The notes under the pieces were generated by a model. That model ran no database searches, was not told the DNA's origin, and saw nothing but the letters and a program-made list of their open reading frames with translations. This document shows positions 44,777 through 53,118 of a stretch of 64,000 nucleotides of DNA, one piece after another; positions within the stretch are counted from its first letter, which is position 1, and the number at the start of each line of letters is the position of its first letter. The position numbers and the translations under genes were made by a program. The stretch comes from Flavobacterium ammoniigenes (GTDB taxonomy: Bacteria; Bacteroidota; Bacteroidia; Flavobacteriales; Flavobacteriaceae), in assembly GCF_020886055.1 (NCBI RefSeq), contig NZ_AP025184.1:930001-994000 (forward strand), written 5' to 3'.

Positions 44777-44813
44777 AATCTTCATCAAATACTATTTGAT
44801 GAAGATTTTTTTT
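44777..44813 (+). terminator. Terminator of pdhB
   Basis: A 14-bp perfect stem AATCTTCATCAAAT/ATTTGATGAAGATT with a 3-base loop is followed directly by a run of T residues, 48 bases after the pdhB stop and just before the next gene. Confidence 0.9.
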
Positions 44814-44818
44814 AGCTT

Positions 44819-47308
44819 ATGAGATTAAAATTTCCCAATCTTTTTTTTGTTGTTTTATTGATGACAGCTCAGTTGCTTTTGGCCCAAACCAAAGTGAGTG
44901 GCGTTGTTGTAGATAAAACGAATCAACCCATTCCTTTTGCTACGATTGTGTTTAAAAAAACGAACATTGGTGTTGTAGCCAATGAGGATGGTCGATTTTA
45001 TATTGAATCACCTCAAAAACAAACGATTTTAGTAGTTTCTTCAGCTGGGTTTTCGGAAAGAGAAATTTTCTTAGAAGATGCTATTTCATATAATTTCAAG
45101 GTAAAATTAAACGAAGCAGAATCCTTAAATGAGGTAGTTGTTTTTACTGGAAAAACTTCCAAAAAAAACAATCCAGCTTTGGATATTCTCAGAAAAATAT
45201 GGGAACGAAAACGCAAAAACGGCTTGTATCAATTTGACCAATATCAAATGGAAAAATATGAAAAGGTCGAATTTGATATGAATACTATCGATAGCGCTTT
45301 TATGAAAAACAAAGTGTTCAAAGGAATGGAGTTTGTTTTCCAACATGTTGATACCTCTAAAGTTACTGGAAAAACGTATTTGCCAATTTTTATCAACGAA
45401 TCCTTGTCGGATGTCTATGGTGACAACCGCCAGAAGAAAGTGAAAGAAAAATTGAAGGCCAATAAAACATCCGGCTTTGAAGGGAACCAACAAATTTTGT
45501 CTTTCCTAAAAGATTTGTACAGCGATTATTCAATTTATAACAATCACTTGACGTTTTTTGACAAGAGTTTTACCAGTCCTTTGTCTCGAACAGGAATCGA
45601 TGTCTATAATTATGTATTAAGAGACAGTGCCTATATTGATAACAAAAAATGCTACAACATTTTGTTTTATCCAAGACGAAAAAACGAGTTGACTTTTAAA
45701 GGTGATTTTTGGGTAAACGACACCACCTTTGCCATCAAAAAAATCAATATGGCAGTAACCAAAAGCGCGAACATCAACTGGATTAAGGACATTTATATTG
45801 AACAGGAATTTGAGGTTATGAACGACTCGGTTTTCTTGTTGACACGAGATTATATGATGTCGGACTTTGCCTTAAATAAAAAAGAAAACTCTAAAGGAAT
45901 TTATGGAAAGCGCACTACTTTGTATCGCAATCACGAATTCAATAAAGTCAAACCATTAGCTTTTTATAAAGAAGAAGTCAATTTTATAGACAATGAAGTC
46001 TATCAAAAGTCAGACGAATATTGGCATGAAAACCGTTTTGAAAAATTGAATAAAGACGAAGCGGGAGTTTATAAAATGCTCGATACCCTTCAAACGGTCA
46101 AAAAGTTCAAACAGATGTACAATTTGGTTTCCATTTTAGGCAGTGGCTATGTCGAGTTCAAGAATTTTGATTACGGACCTATCTTTTCTTCCTTAGGGTT
46201 CAATGAAGTAGAAGGTGTTCGCTTACGTGTTGGAGGGAGAACCTATTTTGGTCCAAATGACCCTTGGCGAATTCAAGCTTTTACTGCCTATGGTACGGAC
46301 GATCATAAATTCAAATATGGACTTTCTGGAAAGTGGATGGTAGATAAGAAAAATAGAATCATTATCTCCGGAGGGAATAGACGCGATATTGAGCAAATTG
46401 GCGCAAGCTTAACTACCACAAACGATGTAATGGGACGAAGTTTTGCTTCCTCCGCTTTATTTACTACTGGGAGTAATGGGAAATTGACCAATATAAATTT
46501 GTCCAATATAGCAGTTGAAATAGAACCCGTAAAAAACTTAATTTTCCAATTAGGGATTTCGCACCGAACGTTGGTATCGGCCTCACCTACCTTCAGTTTG
46601 GATTATTATACAAACGCCTCGAGAACCACTATTCAAAGTGAGGTAAAACAATCGGAAGCAAATATTCAAATAGAATATATGCCCAATCGAAAAACCATTG
46701 GTTTTGGTGTAGAAAGAGACGTAGTAGACAATCCCTACAGCCGCTTTTTTATCAACTACAGTCATGGTTTTAAAGGGGTGTTAAATAGTGATTTCAAGTA
46801 CGAGAAGTTGCAATTATTTTACAAGCAGCCAATTATTATTGGTCCATTGGGGCGAACCAATATTACAATGGAATTAGGTAAAACTTTCGGAACGATTCCA
46901 TTAGGATTGATGAGTGTGATTCCAGGAAACCAAACCTATTTCACGATCGAAAATACCTTTAGTAATTTGAATTTTTATGAATTCATTAGCGACCAATATG
47001 CCACGTTGAAATGGGATCATAACTTTAACGGTAGAATCTTTGCACGCATTCCTTTTATGCGAAAATTAAATTGGCGTGAAATTATTGGGATTAGAGGAGT
47101 GTATGGATCTATCTCCAATGCCAATAGAGCTATTAATGCATCTGGATTAGCCTACAATGCACCCGAAAATGGGTATTGGGAATACAGTGCCGGTATTGGT
47201 AATATATTTAAAGTATTTCGTATAGATTTTTCTTGGAGAGGCAATTATCTAAATACTCCAGACGCTACTAAGTTTGCTATTAAAGGGGCTTTTGGATTTC
47301 ATTTTTAA
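44819..47308 (+). CDS. DUF5686-type outer-membrane protein with a carboxypeptidase-regulatory-like domain
   Basis: The 829-residue protein has a signal peptide (to about LLLAQ), then a CarboxypepD_reg-like beta-sandwich (KVSGVVVDKTNQPIPFATIV, residues about 25-105) of the kind that precedes Bacteroidota outer-membrane receptors. A long DUF5686-like region of outer-membrane barrel strands fills the rest and ends in GFHF. There is no clear TonB box or plug domain, so it is not a normal TonB-dependent transporter. The function is unknown. It starts only 6 bases after the pdhB terminator run, so its own promoter must overlap that region. Confidence 0.82.
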   Translation: MRLKFPNLFFVVLLMTAQLLLAQTKVSGVVVDKTNQPIPFATIVFKKTNIGVVANEDGRFYIESPQKQTILVVSSAGFSEREIFLEDAISYNFKVKLNEAESLNEVVVFTGKTSKKNNPALDILRKIWERKRKNGLYQFDQYQMEKYEKVEFDMNTIDSAFMKNKVFKGMEFVFQHVDTSKVTGKTYLPIFINESLSDVYGDNRQKKVKEKLKANKTSGFEGNQQILSFLKDLYSDYSIYNNHLTFFDKSFTSPLSRTGIDVYNYVLRDSAYIDNKKCYNILFYPRRKNELTFKGDFWVNDTTFAIKKINMAVTKSANINWIKDIYIEQEFEVMNDSVFLLTRDYMMSDFALNKKENSKGIYGKRTTLYRNHEFNKVKPLAFYKEEVNFIDNEVYQKSDEYWHENRFEKLNKDEAGVYKMLDTLQTVKKFKQMYNLVSILGSGYVEFKNFDYGPIFSSLGFNEVEGVRLRVGGRTYFGPNDPWRIQAFTAYGTDDHKFKYGLSGKWMVDKKNRIIISGGNRRDIEQIGASLTTTNDVMGRSFASSALFTTGSNGKLTNINLSNIAVEIEPVKNLIFQLGISHRTLVSASPTFSLDYYTNASRTTIQSEVKQSEANIQIEYMPNRKTIGFGVERDVVDNPYSRFFINYSHGFKGVLNSDFKYEKLQLFYKQPIIIGPLGRTNITMELGKTFGTIPLGLMSVIPGNQTYFTIENTFSNLNFYEFISDQYATLKWDHNFNGRIFARIPFMRKLNWREIIGIRGVYGSISNANRAINASGLAYNAPENGYWEYSAGIGNIFKVFRIDFSWRGNYLNTPDATKFAIKGAFGFHF

Positions 47309-47341
47309 TTTCAAAACAAGCCTAGTTTAAATTTTTATTTG

Positions 47342-47935
47342 ATGCAAGAATCAATTCCTTTTTTGTCCCAAAAAGATGAGGTTTTAAAAACTATAATTGC
47401 TGATTTTGGTCTCCCAATAATTCAAAAAAGAGAAGAAGGATTTGCCTCCATGTGTCACATTATCTTGGAACAACAAGTTTCTATTGCCTCTGCCAGAGCA
47501 GCTTATGAAAAGCTAGTTAATTTGGTTGGCAAAGTAGATCCTTTTACGATATACAATGCCACTGATGAAGCTGTAAGAACTTGTGGCATATCCAGACAAA
47601 AAACCCTCTATTTAAAAGATTTAGCCCAAAGAGTTATAAGTAAGGAATTGGATTTCTCTTCACTCCCAATGAAATCAGAACAGCAGATTCGAAATGAATT
47701 AATTCAAATCAAAGGAGTTGGCAATTGGAGTATAGATGTTTATTTAATGTTTTGTATGCAATCGCAAGATATTATTCCTCTTGGGGACATCGCTATTAAA
47801 AACACCTTAATTGAATTGTATAATTGTCAATCGGATGAAGAAATGCTTGCTATTTCTTCCAATTGGAAACCCTTTCGAACAGTTGCATCCTTTATCATTT
47901 GGCATTATTACCTCAAAAAAAGGGGTAAAATTTAA
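47342..47935 (+). CDS. AlkA-like DNA-3-methyladenine glycosylase
   Basis: The enzyme removes alkylated purines from DNA. The start at ATG 47342 was preferred over the in-frame TTG one codon upstream. The 197-residue product is a bare HhH-GPD domain: MCHIILEQQVSIASARAAYE, the helix-hairpin-helix IKGVGNWSIDVYLMF, and the catalytic Asp in IPLGDIAI. The absence of a Lys before the hairpin indicates a monofunctional glycosylase, and no iron-sulfur cluster loop is present. The N-terminal TBP-like domain of E. coli AlkA is missing, as in the short bacterial and archaeal relatives. Confidence 0.9.
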   Translation: MQESIPFLSQKDEVLKTIIADFGLPIIQKREEGFASMCHIILEQQVSIASARAAYEKLVNLVGKVDPFTIYNATDEAVRTCGISRQKTLYLKDLAQRVISKELDFSSLPMKSEQQIRNELIQIKGVGNWSIDVYLMFCMQSQDIIPLGDIAIKNTLIELYNCQSDEEMLAISSNWKPFRTVASFIIWHYYLKKRGKI

Positions 47936-47984
47936 ATATTGGCAAATTGATGTTAAAAAAACATTTTTTTATCCCTTAGTTTTA

Positions 47985-48014
47985 TTGTCAAAACGCTATG
48001 TTTCCGTACTTTTG
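47985..48014 (+). promoter_or_regulatory. Consensus promoter of ppa
   Basis: TTG at 47985-47987 and TACTTTTG at 48007-48014 are separated by 19 bases, an exact fit to the flavobacterial TTG/TAnnTTTG promoter. The predicted start of transcription is near 48021, leaving a 29-base leader. Confidence 0.8.
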
Positions 48015-48049
48015 CACCAAATTAAAAAAAGAAAAATACAACAATTACA

Positions 48050-48580
48050 ATGACTGCAGACAAATTAAAAACGTTCGATGTCTTAATCGAAATACCAAGA
48101 GGAAGTAGAAACAAATACGAATACGATTTTAAAATTAGAAGAATGCGTTTTGACAGAATGTTATTCTCTTCAATGATGTACCCAGCTGATTATGGTTTTA
48201 TTCCTGAAACTTTAGCCTTAGATGGTGATCCATTAGACGTTTTGGTATTGATCAACGAGCCTACTTTTCCTGGTTGTGTTATGGAAGTAAAACCAATTGG
48301 TGTTTTCCATATGGCAGATGATAAAGGACCAGATGAGAAAGTGATTTGCGTACCGGTATCTGATCCAATTTGGAATTCATTAAATGATTTAAGTGATGTA
48401 AATCCACACTTAATCAAAGAAATTGAGCATTTTTTCCAAGTGTACAAAGATTTAGAAAACAAACAAGTAGATGTAGAAGGTTGGGGAGACGTGAACGAAG
48501 CATTTGCCATCATTAAAGAATGTACGGAACGTTTTGATGCTATTGAAAACAAACCAAAAAACTTATTTAGCATTAAATAA
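48050..48580 (+). CDS. ppa: Soluble inorganic pyrophosphatase, family I
   Basis: Ppa splits pyrophosphate to phosphate in the cytoplasm, pulling biosynthetic reactions forward. The 176-residue product shows IEIPRGSRNKYEYD, PADYGFIPETLALDGDPLDVLVL with the metal-binding Asp residues, and the C-terminal VEGWGDVNEAF. Length matches E. coli Ppa (176). It lies directly upstream of a membrane pyrophosphatase gene with a terminator between, so both enzyme types are made under separate control. Confidence 0.97.
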   Translation: MTADKLKTFDVLIEIPRGSRNKYEYDFKIRRMRFDRMLFSSMMYPADYGFIPETLALDGDPLDVLVLINEPTFPGCVMEVKPIGVFHMADDKGPDEKVICVPVSDPIWNSLNDLSDVNPHLIKEIEHFFQVYKDLENKQVDVEGWGDVNEAFAIIKECTERFDAIENKPKNLFSIK

Positions 48581-48599
48581 TTTTTTTAGTTAATCTTAT

Positions 48600-48637
48600 A
48601 AAAAAAGCAATATTCTGTAAAGAGTATTGCTTTTTTG
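48600..48637 (+). terminator. Terminator of ppa
   Basis: GCAATATTC pairs with GAGTATTGC (one G-U pair) around a short loop, with A residues before and a T run after, 20 bases beyond the ppa stop. Confidence 0.82.
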
Positions 48638-48690
48638 TTTAAATTCGTTCGTTATCAATGAATTATTAATTAAAACCAAAATTATTTTTT

Positions 48691-51246
48691 ATGAATGCAT
48701 TTATGATTTATTTGCCAATAGTAATGGCGATTATTGGACTTTTGTTCATGGCAGTTAAAAGAGCTTGGGTGCTAAAACAAGACGCTGGAGATGGTAAAAT
48801 GAAAGAGATTTCAGATTATATTTACGAAGGTGCCTTAGCTTTCCTTAAAGCAGAATATCGATTATTGACTTTCTTCGTGATTGGCGCCAGTGCCGTTTTG
48901 GCGGGGATTTCATTTATAGTTCCTACCACACATATATTAATTGTAGTTGCCTTTGTTTTTGGTGCCTTCTTCTCTGCTTTAGCAGGAAATATGGGAATGA
49001 AAATTGCCACTAAAACTAATGTTAGAACTACGCAAGCCGCTCGTACTAGTTTGCCTCAAGCCTTGAAAGTTTCTTTTGGTGGTGGAACGGTGATGGGATT
49101 GGGAGTTGCTGGTTTGGCTGTTTTAGGATTGACAGGTTTCTTTATTATTTTCTTCCAAATTTTTATGAATGGTGCTTGGACTTCGTCAGAAGACATGACC
49201 AAAGTATTAGAAACATTAGCTGGATTTTCATTAGGTGCTGAGTCAATTGCTTTGTTTGCCCGTGTGGGTGGTGGTATTTATACCAAAGCAGCCGATGTAG
49301 GAGCTGATTTAGTGGGTAAAGTAGAAGCAGGTATTCCAGAAGATGATCCGCGTAACCCAGCCACTATTGCTGATAACGTAGGAGATAATGTGGGTGACGT
49401 TGCCGGAATGGGAGCCGATTTATTTGGTTCGTATGTGGCAACCGTATTAGCGGCTATGGTTCTTGGAAATTATGTGATTAAAGATATGGGTGGTAAAATC
49501 GAAGATGCTTTTGGCGGAATCGGACCGATTTTATTACCGATGGCTATTGCTGGTTTCGGAATTTTATTCTCAATCATCGGAACGATGTTAGTAAAAATTT
49601 CTAGTGATGATGCAAAAGAAGCACAAGTACAAAAAGCATTGAACATTGGAAACTGGGTTTCTATTGTATTGACTTTAGTAGCTTGTTATTTCTTAGTACA
49701 ATATATGTTGCCTGCTACCATGAAAATGGAATTCTACGGTGAAGGATTGAAAGATATCTCGTCTATGCGTGTTTTCTATGCTACTATTGTAGGTTTGATT
49801 GTGGGTGGAGCTATTTCATCTGTAACCGAATATTATACAGGACTAGGAACAAAACCAGTATTGGCAATTGTTCAAAAATCGTCTACAGGTGCTGGAACTA
49901 ATGTTATCGCAGGTTTGGCTACAGGAATGATTTCTACGTTTCCAACAGTAATTTTGTTTGCTGCCGCAATTTGGTCTTCGTATGCTTTTGCAGGTTTCTA
50001 CGGGGTTGCTTTAGCAGCTTCGGCTATGATGGCTACAACTGCAATGCAATTAGCAATTGATGCTTTCGGTCCTATTTCTGACAATGCAGGAGGTATTGCT
50101 GAAATGAGTGAATTACCAAAAGAGGTGCGTACTCGTACCGACATTTTGGATTCAGTAGGTAATACTACAGCTGCAACTGGAAAAGGATTTGCGATTGCTT
50201 CTGCAGCCTTAACTTCTTTAGCATTGTTTGCTGCTTATGTAACTTTTACAGGAATTGACGGAATCAATATTTTCAAAGCACCCGTTTTAGCAATGTTATT
50301 CGTTGGAGGGATGATTCCAGTAGTATTCTCTGCTTTGGCAATGAACTCTGTTGGTAAAGCAGCGATGGATATGGTATATGAAGTGCGTCGTCAGTTCAAA
50401 GAAATTCCAGGAATCATGGAAGGAACAGGTAAGCCAGAATATGGTAAATGTGTTGAAATTTCGACTAAAGCGGCTTTACGCGAAATGATGTTGCCAGGAA
50501 TTTTAACGATTGGTTTCCCAATTGCGATTGTTCTTTTAGGAAAATTAGTTTATGGTGATAATAACCAATTAATCGCTGAAATGTTAGGTGGTTATATGGC
50601 AGGGGTAACAGTTTCGGGTGTGCTTTGGGCTGTGTTCCAAAACAACGCTGGTGGCGCTTGGGACAATGCTAAAAAATCATTTGAAGCTGGTGTTGAAATC
50701 AATGGCGAAATGACGTATAAAGGTTCAGATGCGCACAAAGCTGCGGTAACTGGAGATACTGTTGGTGATCCGTTTAAAGATACTTCAGGACCGTCAATGA
50801 ACATTTTAATTAAATTAACTTGTTTGATTGGATTGGTAATTGCGCCAATCTTAGGAGAAGGAAGTGCCACTCAAAAAGAAATGACCTGTACTATTGAGAT
50901 GAAATCTTCTTCTGAAGCCGGTATGATGGGTAATTGTGATATGAGCAAATGTGCTACTATGACTAAAGACGAATGTGCTAAAATGTGCGACAGTCTAAAA
51001 TGTACTCCTGAGCAAAAAGAAATGTGTTTATCTCATTATGATGCGAATGGTAAATACATCGCTAAAGAAGAAAAAGCATGTTGTGCCAAAAAAGGAGAAG
51101 CTAAAAAGCAAGTAAATGTTCAAATGAGCAATGATAATGGAAAAGCAAAAGCGACAGTAACTATTTCTGAAAATGGAAAAGAAACTGTTCAAGTTTTTGA
51201 AGGAACTGAAGCTGAGGTGAAAGCTAAAGTAGAAGCGATTAAATAA
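48691..51246 (+). CDS. hppA: Membrane-bound ion-pumping pyrophosphatase with a Cys-rich tail
   Basis: This inner-membrane enzyme couples pyrophosphate hydrolysis to the export of Na+ or H+. The 851-residue product has about 16 helices and the substrate motifs DVGADLVGKVEAGIPEDDPR and NPATIADNVGDNVGDVAGMG. The GNTTAATGKG segment at residues 490-499 has Ala494 and Gly497, which marks the K+-dependent class; whether Na+ or H+ is pumped is not decided here. After the last helix comes an unusual extension, residues about 731-851, with nine cysteines in spacings such as MGNCDMSKC and ECAKMCDSLKC, then a short beta-strand-like end. Most members stop near the helix, at 700-770 residues. Confidence 0.95.
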   Translation: MNAFMIYLPIVMAIIGLLFMAVKRAWVLKQDAGDGKMKEISDYIYEGALAFLKAEYRLLTFFVIGASAVLAGISFIVPTTHILIVVAFVFGAFFSALAGNMGMKIATKTNVRTTQAARTSLPQALKVSFGGGTVMGLGVAGLAVLGLTGFFIIFFQIFMNGAWTSSEDMTKVLETLAGFSLGAESIALFARVGGGIYTKAADVGADLVGKVEAGIPEDDPRNPATIADNVGDNVGDVAGMGADLFGSYVATVLAAMVLGNYVIKDMGGKIEDAFGGIGPILLPMAIAGFGILFSIIGTMLVKISSDDAKEAQVQKALNIGNWVSIVLTLVACYFLVQYMLPATMKMEFYGEGLKDISSMRVFYATIVGLIVGGAISSVTEYYTGLGTKPVLAIVQKSSTGAGTNVIAGLATGMISTFPTVILFAAAIWSSYAFAGFYGVALAASAMMATTAMQLAIDAFGPISDNAGGIAEMSELPKEVRTRTDILDSVGNTTAATGKGFAIASAALTSLALFAAYVTFTGIDGINIFKAPVLAMLFVGGMIPVVFSALAMNSVGKAAMDMVYEVRRQFKEIPGIMEGTGKPEYGKCVEISTKAALREMMLPGILTIGFPIAIVLLGKLVYGDNNQLIAEMLGGYMAGVTVSGVLWAVFQNNAGGAWDNAKKSFEAGVEINGEMTYKGSDAHKAAVTGDTVGDPFKDTSGPSMNILIKLTCLIGLVIAPILGEGSATQKEMTCTIEMKSSSEAGMMGNCDMSKCATMTKDECAKMCDSLKCTPEQKEMCLSHYDANGKYIAKEEKACCAKKGEAKKQVNVQMSNDNGKAKATVTISENGKETVQVFEGTEAEVKAKVEAIK

Positions 51247-51265
51247 TTTCCTTTTATATAAAAAG

Positions 51266-51297
51266 AAAATGCCTCAAGAAATTGAGGCATTTTTTTA
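51266..51297. terminator. Bidirectional terminator between hppA and the deoxynucleoside kinase gene
   Basis: A 10-bp perfect stem AATGCCTCAA/TTGAGGCATT with a 4-base loop is flanked by A residues on the left and T residues on the right; it serves both converging genes. Confidence 0.87.
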
Positions 51298-51314
51298 TGG
51301 ATCTAATTTTCAGT

Positions 51315-51929
51315 CTAAAACAAACCGTTGATTTCGGCATCAATTCGGTTGATGATATTTCCTAAATCTTCTGGATTATCTACAAAATTGATATTGTCTA
51401 CATCAATGATTAATAATTTACCCCTGTCATAGGTATGAATCCAAGCTTCATAGCGTTCGTTCAAACGACTCAAATAATCAATAGAAATAGAATTTTCATA
51501 TTCACGACCACGTTTGTGAATTTGGCCTACTAAATTCGGAATAGAACTACGCAAGTAAATTAATAAATCAGGTGCTTTTACCAAAGATTCCATCAATTCA
51601 AAAAGAGAAGAGTAATTTTGGAAATCGCGATTGGTCATCAAGCCCATAGCATGTAAGTTAGGAGCAAAAATGTGCGCGTCTTCGTAAATCGTTCTGTCTT
51701 GAATGATTCTTTTTCCGCTTTCGCGAATTTGCATTACCTGACGAAATCGACTGTTCAAGAAGTAAATTTGTAAGTTGAATGACCAACGTTCCATTTGGTG
51801 ATAGAAATCATCCAAATACGGGTTGTCGACTACGTCTTCAAAATGAGGTTCCCATTTGAAATGTTTGGCTAATAAATTGGTCAAGGTGGTTTTTCCCGAA
51901 CCTATGTTTCCTGCTACTGCTATATGCAT
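51315..51929 (-). CDS. Deoxynucleoside kinase
   Basis: The 204-residue product salvages deoxynucleosides by phosphorylating them with ATP. It has the P-loop AVAGNIGSGKTTL at residues 4-16, the ERS/ERW-type substrate region ERWSFNLQIYFLN, the EDVVDNPYLDDFY segment, and DRTIYEDAHIF, all features of the dCK/dGK-like family. Which nucleoside is preferred is unclear. It is a single gene on the minus strand, facing hppA. Confidence 0.9.
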   Translation of the reverse strand: MHIAVAGNIGSGKTTLTNLLAKHFKWEPHFEDVVDNPYLDDFYHQMERWSFNLQIYFLNSRFRQVMQIRESGKRIIQDRTIYEDAHIFAPNLHAMGLMTNRDFQNYSSLFELMESLVKAPDLLIYLRSSIPNLVGQIHKRGREYENSISIDYLSRLNERYEAWIHTYDRGKLLIIDVDNINFVDNPEDLGNIINRIDAEINGLF

Positions 51930-52186
51930 TACGGTAGTGTGATTTTATTATTGATAAATTCTAAAAGGGTAAAAATAGATAAAAATTAGTGTTTGTAATA
52001 CATTTTTCGGAATGATTTATTCACAATCGAAAAATGAAATAGTGGCTTTATTTTATTTCTATTTTTAAATTAATTGCATCGATACCAACTGATTTGGAAT
52101 GCCTCTGACTAAGTCATTTAACATTTTATTGGTACAAAATTCAAATTCTTTCGTCATATTTGCCTTTTAATTATAATTTGAACTTC

Positions 52187-53080
52187 ATGAAAAAAGCGAT
52201 TTTACTTTTATTATTTGTATTAATTTATACTAATTCACAAGCACAAAAAGATTTTCAAGGTATGGCCGTATACGAGTCAAAAACCAGTATGGCCGACTTC
52301 AAAGTTCGTATGGAAGGGAATAAAAATATTAATCCTGAAATGCAAAAAATGATGGAAGAGCGAATGAAAAAAATGTTTGAGAAAACATTCATTTTAAATT
52401 TTGATAAATCAGCCTCCATCTATAAAGAAGAAGAAAAATTAGATGCAAACCCACAAGGTGGCGGATTCAGAATGATGAGTTCCATGACTGGTGGCGGCGG
52501 TACTTTTTATAAAAATGTAAAAGACAAAACCTACACAGTGGATAAGGAATTCATGGGGAAAGAATTTTTAGTAAAAGATTCACTAGCGAGTTTGAATTGG
52601 AAAATGGAGGCTGAAACTCGTGTAATTGGCGGGTATACTTGTTACAAAGCTACAGCAGTAAAGGAAGCAAGTAAAACAGATTTTAGAAATTTCCGTCCGA
52701 AAAAAGAAGAAGAACCTAAAAAGGACGCAGATAAACCTGCTGAAGCAAAGAAAACGAACTTCATGGATGCCGTTGAACTGCCTAAAGAAATTACAATTAC
52801 AGCTTGGTATACACCTGAAATTCCGGTTAATCAAGGGCCTGAAGGTTATTGGGGTTTGCCTGGATTAATTTTAGAAGTAAATGATGGGAAAACCATTATT
52901 TTGTGTTCCAAAGTAATTTTAAATCCAAAAGAAAAAGCGGAAATAAAGCCTTCTTCTAAAGGGAAAGTGGTCGGCCAAAAAGAATACGACGAAACCGTAA
53001 TGAAAAAAATGGAAGAATTTAGAGAAATGAATCAAGGTCGTGGCGATCGAGGTGGAATGCAAATTCGAATCGGGCAATAA
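52187..53080 (+). CDS. GLPGLI family protein
   Basis: The start at 52187 gives a clean signal peptide (MKKAILLLLFVLIYTNSQAQ); the longer frame adds nine residues before it. The 297-residue secreted protein contains YWGLPGLILEVNDG, the motif that names this Bacteroidota family, near residue 220. Its Lys/Glu-rich loop (about 165-190) is low-complexity. GLPGLI genes often stand before an outer-membrane barrel gene, as here. The function is not known. A run of three 11-base repeats covers its stop codon. Confidence 0.88.
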   Translation: MKKAILLLLFVLIYTNSQAQKDFQGMAVYESKTSMADFKVRMEGNKNINPEMQKMMEERMKKMFEKTFILNFDKSASIYKEEEKLDANPQGGGFRMMSSMTGGGGTFYKNVKDKTYTVDKEFMGKEFLVKDSLASLNWKMEAETRVIGGYTCYKATAVKEASKTDFRNFRPKKEEEPKKDADKPAEAKKTNFMDAVELPKEITITAWYTPEIPVNQGPEGYWGLPGLILEVNDGKTIILCSKVILNPKEKAEIKPSSKGKVVGQKEYDETVMKKMEEFREMNQGRGDRGGMQIRIGQ

Positions 53081-53107
53081 AACCACAATAAAACCACAAT
53101 AAAATCA
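53075..53107 (+). repeat. Three tandem 11-bp repeats between the GLPGLI and barrel genes
   Basis: The unit CAATAAAACCA occurs twice in a row (53075-53096), then a third copy with one change, CAATAAAATCA (53097-53107). The first copy contains the GLPGLI stop codon. The barrel gene starts 12 bases later. Confidence 0.75.
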
Positions 53108-53118
53108 AATGGTATCCA

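Noticed and set aside
47936..48053. 80-codon frame at 47811-48053 overlapping the AlkA-like gene and the ppa promoter
   Set aside because: The frame runs through the end of a conserved glycosylase and a consensus promoter, so it is not coding.
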